Source of the DNA: Acidobacteriota bacterium
GTDB lineage: Bacteria; Acidobacteriota; Terriglobia; Bryobacterales; Bryobacteraceae
Length of the DNA stretch: 5,453 bases
Reading direction: 5' to 3'
NCBI GenBank assembly: GCA_026394095.1
Contig: JAPKYY010000205.1
Location: 1-5,453, forward strand
Below, one piece after another: positions 1 to 5,453 of this stretch. The first letter of the stretch is position 1; each line of letters begins with the position of its first letter. Position numbers and translations under genes: made by a program. The notes under the pieces were generated by a model that did not search any database, was not told where the DNA came from, and worked only from the letters and a program-made list of their open reading frames with translations.

Positions 1-345
1 ATTTTCTATGGCTCCGACGGCATCCTCGCCATCGACGCCAACGGCTATCAAATCTACAAAGGCGAAGAGCTCGTTCTCTCCGAAGACGGCAAGCCCCAAT
101 CCAAAACCTGGGACACTGCCCCCCACATGGAAAACTTCCTCAAAGCCGTCAAGAGCCGCAACTACAAAGATCTGAACGCAGAGATCGAAATCGGAGCCAT
201 CTCCGCTGGCCTCTGCCATCTCGCCAACATCAGCTACCGCACCGGCAAAAAGCTCGACTTCGACTCCACCAAAATGAAGTTCGTCGGAGCCCCCGATGCC
301 GACAAGCTGCTCACCCGCGATTACCGTAAACCTTATGTCGTCTAA
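1..345 (+). CDS. Gfo/Idh/MocA family oxidoreductase, C-terminal fragment (5' end outside window)
   Basis: The frame is open from the first base to the TAA at 343-345 and gives the last 114 residues of a longer protein, so the start and the NAD(P)-binding Rossmann domain lie upstream of the window. What is visible is the end of the C-terminal beta-sheet/helix domain: a strand region starting IFYGSDGILAID, then HMENFLKAVKSR, then an 'EIGAISAGLCHLANISYRTGKKLDFD' type segment (shown by residues E62, H71, N74, Y77, R78) and an LLTRDYRKPY tail. The pattern 'H-ENFL..V.SR ... LNA.IE.G..S...CHL.NI.YR.G..L.FD' is characteristic of the dehydrogenase subfamily common in Acidobacteria and Planctomycetes. 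Such enzymes oxidise or reduce sugars and sugar acids with a nicotinamide cofactor; the substrate cannot be read from this fragment. The gene overlaps the next by 11 bases, so it belongs to the same operon. A role in uronide or sugar-acid catabolism is inferred from the lyase-like gene two positions downstream. Confidence 0.85.
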   Translation: MFYGSDGILAIDANGYQIYKGEELVLSEDGKPQSKTWDTAPHMENFLKAVKSRNYKDLNAEIEIGAISAGLCHLANISYRTGKKLDFDSTKMKFVGAPDADKLLTRDYRKPYVV

Positions 346-1345
346 CCCTGAAATCTTAACTACTACCGTCGGGTCTTATCCCGTTCCAGAATGGCTTGCT
401 GCACTCCCCAGTGAACAGGCCCGCCTTGATGCCACCCGCGTTGTCTTCGACATCCAGAAGCAGGCTGGCATCGACCTCCCCACCGATGGTGAGCTCTACC
501 GCTTTGACGTCAATCATCCCGACACTAACGGCATGATTGAATACTTCATCCGTCCTATGGGCGGTATCCGTTCTGAAGTCGGCCGCAGCGATCACGAAGC
601 CTTTGCCGCCAAGCAAACCATGGGCTTCCGCCGCAAGGCCGCAGGCGTTGTAGAAGGCCCCCTCGGCGAAGGTTCACTCAACCTCCTCGGCGATTGCGAA
701 CTCGCCGCCAGCGTCGCCGGTGGCCCCTTCAAGTTCACCGTCACCAGCCCCTACATGCTGGCCCGTACACTTCTCGATAACCACTACGGCAGCTTCGACA
801 AGCTCACCATGGCCCTCGGCGAAGTCCTCGCCGGTCAGGTCCGTGATCTGCCTTGCGCCTGCGTCCAGGTCGACGAAGCCAACATCCCTGGCAACCCCGA
901 CGATTGGCCCCTCGCCGCCAAGTCGATGAACCTCGTCCTCGACGCCATCACCTCCACCCGCGCCGTCCACCTCTGCTTCGGCAACTACGGCGGCCAAACC
1001 ATCCAGAAGGGCCACTGGCAGCAGCTAGTTGAGTTCTTGAACTCCCTTCACGTCGATCACCTCGTCCTCGAACTCGCGCACCGTCCCGTCGACGACCTCC
1101 AGTCCCTCAAAGACATCGCCGGCCACATCCGCATCGGCATCGGCGTAGTTGACATCAAGGTCAACCACATCGAAACTCCCGAAGAAATCGCTCGCAGCAT
1201 CGAACGCGCTGAAAGCGTCCTCGGCGCTGGCCGTGTCGGCTGGGTCCACCCTGATTGTGGCTTCTGGATGCTCAAGCGCAGCATCAGCGATCGCAAGATC
1301 GAAGCCCTCGTCAAAGGCCGCGACCTCTTCCTCGGCCGCAAATGA
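335..1345 (+). CDS. MetE-like protein: catalytic C-terminal domain of cobalamin-independent methionine synthase only
   Basis: This 336-residue protein matches the C-terminal (alpha/beta)8 barrel of MetE (COG0620, UROD/MetE-like superfamily) and lacks the N-terminal half of the roughly 750-residue enzyme. Visible landmarks in MetE order are TTVGSYP (S14) and DGELYR (E53), equivalent to the homocysteine-contacting IGS and Glu of MetE; TSPYML (138-142); VQVDEANI (D180); HLC (H212, C214); LVLE (E246); and WVHPDCGF (C308). H212, C214, E246 and C308 match the four-ligand zinc site, so an active thiol methyltransferase is expected. The acceptor is probably homocysteine or a related thiol. The methyl donor is unknown, since the folate-holding half is absent; stand-alone 'core MetE' proteins have been reported to use methylcobalamin or methyl-corrinoid proteins. 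The ATG at 335 is preferred over one at 296 because the protein then begins just before the conserved TTVGSYP strand, and the 11-base overlap with the upstream stop fits coupled translation. No clear Shine-Dalgarno sequence is seen. Cytoplasmic: no signal peptide or membrane segment. Confidence 0.85.
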   Translation: MSSNPEILTTTVGSYPVPEWLAALPSEQARLDATRVVFDIQKQAGIDLPTDGELYRFDVNHPDTNGMIEYFIRPMGGIRSEVGRSDHEAFAAKQTMGFRRKAAGVVEGPLGEGSLNLLGDCELAASVAGGPFKFTVTSPYMLARTLLDNHYGSFDKLTMALGEVLAGQVRDLPCACVQVDEANIPGNPDDWPLAAKSMNLVLDAITSTRAVHLCFGNYGGQTIQKGHWQQLVEFLNSLHVDHLVLELAHRPVDDLQSLKDIAGHIRIGIGVVDIKVNHIETPEEIARSIERAESVLGAGRVGWVHPDCGFWMLKRSISDRKIEALVKGRDLFLGRK

Positions 1346-2397
1346 TCCAGCTCACCAGCGGGCCGGCCATCAGCCACCCCTCATACTTTCTGCAGTCGAG
1401 CTTCTTCCCCGGGGACGAAGCTCTCTTCTACACCTCCTACGCCAGCGGCTCGGCGCAGATCTATGAGTGCCCCTATCCATCGGGCAACCCCGCAAGGCAA
1501 CTCACCCACGGCGAGATCGGGATTCACCCCTTCTCGCCTGCCCTTCATCCGAATGGCGAAGACCTCTGCTACGTCCGCGCCGGCGCAGTGCTAAAACTCA
1601 ATCGCAAAACCGGCATCGAAACCGAAATCACCCGCCGCGACGGAGCCTCCATCGGCGAATGCTCCATCAGCGCCGATGGCCTCTGGCTCACCGCCGCAGC
1701 CAAGATCGACGGCCAGAACGGCATCCTCTGCGGCCGCTGGGACGGCTCCGGCTGGCACTTCATCCCCTACCCGCGCACCATCATCCACCCCCAGTTCCAC
1801 CCCCTCGAACCCGATTGGATCGAGTTCTCCGGAGACCCCGCCCCCCGCATGCACCGCATCCGCCGCGATGGCTCGGGTCTCGAATGCCTCCACCACCACG
1901 ACAACAACGAATTCGTCGTCCACGAAACTTTCCTGGGCCAAACCGGCGACATTGTATTCACCGTCTGGCCCTTCTCTCTGCGCCGCCTCAACTGGCAAAC
2001 CAAAGAGATCACCACCATCTGCGACTACAACTGTTGGCACATCGCACCCAACCGCGCCGGCACCAAAGTCCTCTGTGATACCAACCACCCCGATCACGGC
2101 ATCCAGATCGTCGATGTCTCAACCGGCAACCGAACCCACGTCTGCGACTCCGGCGCCACCAACGGCGGCTCCCAGTGGCGCACCTCCCGCTATGCCCTCA
2201 AAGAGGACTTTGAGGCCGCCCGCAGCGCCGCCAAGTCCGGGGGCACACTCAGTTGGATGGAAGCCGGTACAGACACCGTATACGGCCCGCAATGGACCCA
2301 TCCCCACCCAAGCTGGAGCCGCGACGAGTCCAAAGTCGCCTTTGCCAGCGACCGTACAGGCACCACACAGGTTTACGTCGCCGAAATCCCCAGATAA
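1342..2397 (+). CDS. Oligogalacturonate lyase-like beta-propeller protein (PL22 family)
   Basis: This 351-residue protein resembles oligogalacturonate lyase (Pfam Pectate_lyase22), a seven-bladed propeller that cleaves short galacturonides by metal-assisted beta-elimination inside the cell. Blade-type repeats are visible, such as FSPALHPNGEDLCYV, CSISADGLWLTAA and HPSWSRDESKVAFASDRTG. The manganese-site signature is clear: H233 (CWHIAP) and Q317/H320/H322 in PQWTHPHPSWS, with the same Q-x2-H-x-H spacing as the Yersinia enterocolitica enzyme. R169 and H194 sit where that enzyme's catalytic Arg and His would be expected, judged by spacing from memory. It has no signal peptide, so it is probably cytoplasmic. 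It is somewhat shorter than the usual ~385 residues, yet carries extra residues around 284-308 between the metal ligands. The ATG at 1342 overlaps the previous gene's TGA as ATGA, giving translational coupling and a single operon. Substrate could be oligogalacturonide or another uronic-acid oligosaccharide; some annotated members may be non-lyase propellers. Confidence 0.82.
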   Translation: MIQLTSGPAISHPSYFLQSSFFPGDEALFYTSYASGSAQIYECPYPSGNPARQLTHGEIGIHPFSPALHPNGEDLCYVRAGAVLKLNRKTGIETEITRRDGASIGECSISADGLWLTAAAKIDGQNGILCGRWDGSGWHFIPYPRTIIHPQFHPLEPDWIEFSGDPAPRMHRIRRDGSGLECLHHHDNNEFVVHETFLGQTGDIVFTVWPFSLRRLNWQTKEITTICDYNCWHIAPNRAGTKVLCDTNHPDHGIQIVDVSTGNRTHVCDSGATNGGSQWRTSRYALKEDFEAARSAAKSGGTLSWMEAGTDTVYGPQWTHPHPSWSRDESKVAFASDRTGTTQVYVAEIPR

Positions 2398-2489
2398 ATA
2401 TTTGGTTTCAATGTACAAAAACTATTGCGGGGGGCATCAATTCCTACGACACTCAAATTGAATCTTGATGTCCGGAGGAAAATAAGAAG
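2398..2489 (+). promoter_or_regulatory. Spacer between lyase operon and speA (speA leader region)
   Basis: This is the only non-coding gap before speA and is more AT-rich than the genes around it. There is no convincing stem-loop terminator for the upstream operon, so read-through into speA is possible. A weak promoter can be drawn (TTGGTT at 2402-2407, TATTGC at 2423-2428) but its spacer is only 15 bases and I do not trust it. Two mutually exclusive short inverted pairs are present: TCAATT (2437-2442) with AATTGA (2456-2461), and CATCAA (2435-2440) with TTGATG (2465-2470). A run of six G's lies at 2429-2434. These could form alternative leader hairpins just before the ribosome binding site, but the stems are only 6 bp and may be chance. 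Confidence 0.3.
2474..2479 (+). promoter_or_regulatory. Ribosome binding site of speA, deciding a TTG start
   Basis: GGAGGA lies 10 bases before the TTG at 2490. An in-frame TGA at 2466-2468 closes the frame upstream, and no ATG or GTG occurs between that stop and 2490, so the TTG is the only start that fits this strong site. The motif also falls inside a five-codon ATG frame (2468-2485) that ends just before the TTG. Confidence 0.8.
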
Positions 2490-4436
2490 TTGAACCTGAA
2501 GCTGGCTGACCCGACCGTTGCCTGGGAACCGACCGAGCGTTGGAGCACTACCGACGCCACTGAATTGTATGACGTTGCAAGCTGGGGCAAGGGCTATTTC
2601 ACCGTAGGTGAAAATGGCAACCTCCTTGTACATCCTGACAAAGATCCGCTGCGTCACATGGACCTTAAAAAGCTGGTCAACCAGTTGGTCATGCGCGGCA
2701 TCCAGGCTCCGATCCTGATCCGCTTCGGCCAGATCCTCAAGCATCGCCTCGGAGAAATCCACCAGGCCTTCCTGAACGCCATCGCCGAGCACAACTACAA
2801 GAATAAGTACGTCTGTGTCTTCCCGATCAAAGTCAACCAGCAGCGCCAGGTTGTAGAAGAAGTCTACGCCTACGGCCGCCCCTTCGGCTTCGGCCTCGAA
2901 GCCGGCTCCAAACCCGAACTCCTCGCCGTTATCGGTGTCGCCGACAACGACACCCCCATCGTCTGCAACGGCTTCAAAGACGACGAATACATCGAGATGG
3001 TCATGCTTGCCCGCAAGATCGGCCGCAACATCACCCCGATCGTCGAAAAATATACCGAGCTCGAACTCATCATCAAGTACGCCCAGAAGACCGGCGTCGT
3101 CCCCTCCATCGGCATCCGCATCAAGCTCGCCAGCCGTGGCTCCGGCCGCTGGAAGAGCTCCGGCGGCTACCGCTCCAAATTCGGCCTCACCGTCAGCGAG
3201 GCCCTCCGGGCAGTTGAACACCTGAAGAGCCTCGGCATGGGCGATTGCCTCAAGCTCCTCCACTTCCACCTCGGCAGCCAGATCACCAACATCCGTCAGA
3301 TCAAGGCAGCCGTAACAGAAGCAGCCCGCTGCTACGCCGGCATGAAGAAAGCCGGAGCAGGCCTCGAAATCCTCGACGTCGGCGGCGGCCTCGGCATCGA
3401 TTACGACGGCTCACAGACTGACTTTGAATCCAGCGTCAACTACACCCTGCAAGAATACGCAGCCGACGTCGTCTATCACATCCAGAACGTCTGCGACGAA
3501 GCTGAAGTCGATCACCCCGTCATCATGACCGAAAGCGGCCGTGCTATCGCCGCCTATCACAGCCTGCTGGTCTTCAACGTCCTGGGCGTCAGTGGCTTCG
3601 GTACAGAAGAAGTCCCCGCAGCTCTCAGCGACGACGCAGAGCAACCGCTGATCGATCTCTACGAGACCCTCAAGAGCCTCAGCCAGAAGAACGTACTCGA
3701 AACCTTCCACGACGCCCAGCAATCGCTCGATAGCGCTCTGAACCTCTTCAGCCTCGGCTACATGTCGCTCGAGCAACGAGCCCAGTGCGAAAGCATCTAC
3801 TGGGCCATCGGCCGCAAGATCCAGCGTCTGGTCGCCAACATGGACGAGATCCCCGAAGAACTCGAGAATCTCGATTCGATGCTCTCTGATACCTACTTCT
3901 GCAACTTCTCGCTCTTCCAGTCCATGCCAGACTCCTGGGCCGTCAAGCAGCTCTTCCCGCTGATGCCGATCCACCGTCTCGACGAGCGTCCCACCTCCAA
4001 CGCGGTATTGGGCGACATCTCCTGCGATTCCGACGGCAAGATCGACATGTTCATCGACCGTCGTGACGTAAAGAAATTCCTGCCCCTGCACTCCTTCGAC
4101 GGCTCGAACTACTACCTCGGCGCCTTCCTCGTCGGCGCATACCAGGAAATCCTCGGCGACCTGCACAACCTCTTGGGCGACACCCACGCCGTCCACGTCT
4201 CGCTCGACGATCAGAACGAAAACGTAATCGAAGCCGTCATCCGTGGCGACACCGTCAGAGAAGTTCTCGACTATGTCCAGTTCTCAAGCAAAGACCTGCA
4301 AGAGAAATTCCGCCGCGACGTAGAAACAGCGGTCCGCCAGGGCAAAGTAGGCTACGAAGAATCCGGCCAGCTCCTCCGTTACTACGAAGAAGGCATGCAC
4401 GGCTACACCTACCTCGAAGACGTACACGAACGCTAA
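2490..4436 (+). CDS. speA: Biosynthetic arginine decarboxylase (PLP-dependent)
   Basis: This enzyme converts L-arginine to agmatine and CO2, the first step of the agmatine route to putrescine and spermidine, in the cytoplasm. At 648 residues it matches the usual length of the SpeA family (E. coli about 658). The PLP-binding alanine-racemase-fold barrel is seen first: VFPIKVNQQ contains the Schiff-base lysine K114; HFHLGSQI at 258-265 and the glycine loop DVGGGLGIDYDG (G298-G300) bind cofactor phosphate and pyridine ring. A helical insertion follows (about 385-470), then the C-terminal beta domain with SCDSDGKID, whose C512 and D513 are the active-site residues contributed across the dimer interface. 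Translation starts at TTG behind GGAGGA, and the N-terminus (WSTTDATELYDVASWG.GYF.V...G) is the standard SpeA opening. It is probably transcribed alone or by read-through from the lyase operon, and ends at a terminator about 35 bases downstream. Agmatinase or agmatine deiminase genes are not in the window. Confidence 0.97.
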   Translation: MNLKLADPTVAWEPTERWSTTDATELYDVASWGKGYFTVGENGNLLVHPDKDPLRHMDLKKLVNQLVMRGIQAPILIRFGQILKHRLGEIHQAFLNAIAEHNYKNKYVCVFPIKVNQQRQVVEEVYAYGRPFGFGLEAGSKPELLAVIGVADNDTPIVCNGFKDDEYIEMVMLARKIGRNITPIVEKYTELELIIKYAQKTGVVPSIGIRIKLASRGSGRWKSSGGYRSKFGLTVSEALRAVEHLKSLGMGDCLKLLHFHLGSQITNIRQIKAAVTEAARCYAGMKKAGAGLEILDVGGGLGIDYDGSQTDFESSVNYTLQEYAADVVYHIQNVCDEAEVDHPVIMTESGRAIAAYHSLLVFNVLGVSGFGTEEVPAALSDDAEQPLIDLYETLKSLSQKNVLETFHDAQQSLDSALNLFSLGYMSLEQRAQCESIYWAIGRKIQRLVANMDEIPEELENLDSMLSDTYFCNFSLFQSMPDSWAVKQLFPLMPIHRLDERPTSNAVLGDISCDSDGKIDMFIDRRDVKKFLPLHSFDGSNYYLGAFLVGAYQEILGDLHNLLGDTHAVHVSLDDQNENVIEAVIRGDTVREVLDYVQFSSKDLQEKFRRDVETAVRQGKVGYEESGQLLRYYEEGMHGYTYLEDVHER

Positions 4437-4471
4437 AAATCCGAACAACAATCGGCGCTGCATTCACTCTA

Positions 4472-4511
4472 AATCAGGCGGGCACCTCGTGGTGACCGCC
4501 TGATTGCTGTT
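4472..4511 (+). terminator. Stem-loop terminator of speA
   Basis: Bases 4472-4481 (AATCAGGCGG) pair perfectly with 4496-4505 (CCGCCTGATT). After one G-A mismatch (4482/4495) the stem continues with CACC (4483-4486) and GGTG (4491-4494), closing a four-base TCGT loop. That makes 14 paired positions with a GC-rich centre. The following tract TTGCTGTT is only moderately T-rich, so termination may be imperfect. It lies about 35 bases after the speA stop. Confidence 0.75.
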
Positions 4512-4649
4512 AATGGCTAAACATCGTCTTAGCAACTCCAAAACCCGGTACTCCTTCTTCACCCGGTTCACCCGCCCAAAAAAACAATAAATGGAGATTC
4601 GAAATAAAATAACAAATCTGATATTCGTGCAATTGTAATGAAAAAGGAG
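4512..4649. other. AT-rich intergenic stretch upstream of promoter
   Basis: No gene is seen here. The first part has ACCCGGT twice, 18 bases apart (4543-4549 and 4561-4567), followed by a seven-A run. From about 4577 to 4646 the DNA is strongly AT-rich and A-tracted, which would suit an UP element for the promoter at 4650. A short inverted pair AGATT (4595-4599) / AATCT (4615-4619) could be an operator half-site pair, but this is weak. A 14-codon ATG frame (4638-4682) exists but overlaps the promoter and is probably not a gene. Confidence 0.35.
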
Positions 4650-4678
4650 TTGACTGTTTCGCTCGTTGGCCCTACGAT
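4650..4678 (+). promoter_or_regulatory. Near-consensus sigma-70 promoter driving a probably leaderless transcript
   Basis: The -35 box TTGACT (4650-4655, 5 of 6 consensus) and the -10 box TACGAT (4673-4678, 4 of 6) are separated by exactly 17 bases, and an A-rich segment lies immediately upstream. The usual start point, about seven bases after the -10 box, falls at or next to the A of the ATG at 4685. No Shine-Dalgarno sequence lies between the -10 box and that ATG; the nearest, AAGGAG at 4644-4649, would be outside the transcript. This implies an mRNA beginning at or within a base or two of the start codon. Confidence 0.72.
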
Positions 4679-4684
4679 CTAAAC

Positions 4685-5453
4685 ATGTTTCGTCTGCTCC
4701 AACTCTCGATCCTGTCCGCGCTCCTCTTCAGCTTTACCCCCCCTATTAGCTCAAAACCCCTGTGACGATGTAGAGGCAACAGAGTACGTCGTCTCTAATG
4801 TGAATATTGAAGTCGGTTCAGAATTTGAAGCAAATCCCATAAATTGCACTAAAATCCTCACAGCACGCAAAGGGCAAAAGTACGCATTGATACTTCTAAA
4901 AGAGTATTATTACGAAGACAGCACCCTTGCCGCCTACTGCAATGTCCCATCAGATCCCGCTGCCTGCATTTCAAGCGTAGATGTATCCCTGAGTGGCGGA
5001 ACATCTATCGCCTCCATTTCCTCCACCGCAACAGCCACAAGCAAACCTGCGGGCAACTGGACTGAGGAAGAAATTGCTCCCGGCGTGAGCCTCTGGACTC
5101 GTTACGAATTCAAGCTCCTCGACGTTTCCGCTTGCGCCCTCACAAGCGACTGCGAACTCACTCTGCAATATCAAACGGTGCGATCGACAGTCAGAAACTC
5201 CCAGGGATTTGAACTCCACGTCGATGCTGGCTGGGTCTTTTCATTAGAGAACACACAGTGGAACTATCTACCCGAAGATTCAACAGATACGACAAACACG
5301 AACGTGCCCTGTCCGGCCTGCCCCGATGGCAAGAAACCCTCATACTTTGCCTATATCTCAGCCGGCTACGGCACTGTAGATCCCGCAGTCCTGGCAGCGC
5401 CGATCACCTTCGAGTTGTCCCTTCCGAATGGGGTTACTGGCTACCGGCTCGGC
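4685..5453 (+). CDS. Exported cysteine-rich protein of unknown function, frame broken at a C7 tract; 3' end outside window
   Basis: I do not recognise this protein. From ATG 4685 the frame encodes an obvious signal peptide (MFRLLQLSILSALLFSFT) but hits TGA at 4763-4765 after 26 codons. The next frame is open from 4683 to the end of the window (257 codons) without a good start and reads LLAQNPCDDVEATEYV onward. The two join if one C is removed from the run 4737-4743, giving ...SFTPLLA|QNPCDD, a sensible signal peptidase I site. The joined product would have about 256 residues before the window edge. The mature part is rich in Ser, Thr and acidic residues, has eight cysteines including CPAC, and contains no further membrane segment, which suggests a disulfide-bonded secreted or surface beta-rich protein. 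Its first 120 bases of mature coding sequence have only about 35% G+C, and the gene overall about 50%, far below its neighbours. It may be intact with a sequencing error, phase-variable, frameshift-decoded or a pseudogene; GTG 4800 is an unlikely alternative start because it would lose the signal peptide. Confidence 0.7.
4737..4743 (+). repeat. C7 homopolymer tract at the frame junction
   Basis: Seven consecutive C's separate the signal-peptide frame from the mature-protein frame. Six or nine C's would join them; seven leaves translation to end at 4763. Slippage here would switch the exported protein on or off. The same run (CCC followed by C) is also the kind of proline codon context known to favour +1 ribosomal slippage. 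Confidence 0.7.

Noticed and set aside
296..334. Upstream ATG extending the MetE-like protein by 13 residues
   Set aside because: The extra residues (MPTSCSPAITVNL) precede the conserved start of the family and would lengthen the overlap with the upstream gene to 50 bases. ATG 335 fits better.
1676..2461. 261-codon plus-strand frame rich in Ser, Thr and Pro
   Set aside because: It overlaps the PL22-like gene in another frame and has the low-complexity composition of an out-of-frame translation.
2373..3269. 298-codon open frame on the minus strand
   Set aside because: It lies opposite speA and reads as a run of acidic and small residues, the usual mirror of a GC-rich gene with strong third-position bias. 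It shows no recognisable domain.
3411..4196. 261-codon open frame on the minus strand within speA
   Set aside because: Antisense shadow of a confidently identified gene, with no family resemblance.
4543..4567. Direct repeat ACCCGGT twice, 18 bases apart
   Set aside because: Two 7-base copies in a short spacer are not enough to claim a repeat element or operator.
4638..4682. 14-codon frame beginning ATGAAAAAGGAG
   Set aside because: It has no ribosome binding site of its own and covers both promoter boxes, so it would not be transcribed from that promoter. It is probably chance.
1..5453. CRISPR arrays, tRNA or rRNA genes, insertion sequences
   Set aside because: I looked on both strands and saw no regularly spaced repeats, cloverleaf sequences, transposase-like frames or terminal inverted repeats.

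Overview
The window is high-GC, gene-dense bacterial DNA. The coding style (strong C/G at third positions in the first four genes), the gene types and the residue patterns resemble soil Acidobacteriota (Terriglobia such as Edaphobacter, Granulicella or Terriglobus). That placement is an inference from general appearance, not from a marker gene.

Positions 1-2397 hold the 3' part of a tightly packed plus-strand operon. It contains the C-terminal end of a Gfo/Idh/MocA-type sugar oxidoreductase, a MetE-like protein that corresponds only to the catalytic C-terminal half of cobalamin-independent methionine synthase, and a PL22-type beta-propeller related to oligogalacturonate lyase. The reading frames overlap by 11 and 4 bases, so translation is probably coupled. 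The oxidoreductase and lyase point to (oligo)uronide or sugar-acid catabolism in the cytoplasm. The MetE-like protein is the odd partner: it keeps its zinc and homocysteine residues but has no folate-binding N-terminal half, which raises the question of what donates the methyl group.

Positions 2398-2489 are a short spacer leading to speA (2490-4436), a full-length biosynthetic arginine decarboxylase that starts polyamine synthesis from arginine. It uses a TTG start behind a strong GGAGGA ribosome binding site and is followed by a stem-loop terminator at 4472-4511.

Positions 4512-4684 are non-coding. They carry an AT-rich stretch and then a near-consensus sigma-70 promoter whose expected transcription start falls on an ATG at 4685, so the following gene is probably read from a leaderless mRNA. 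That gene encodes an unrecognised exported, cysteine-rich protein and runs off the window's end. Its signal peptide and its mature part lie in different frames, separated at a run of seven C's (4737-4743). As written, translation stops at 4763; with six C's it would read through to the window edge. This is either a phase-variable or frameshifted exported protein, a recent pseudogene, or a homopolymer sequencing error. The gene is also clearly lower in GC than its neighbours.
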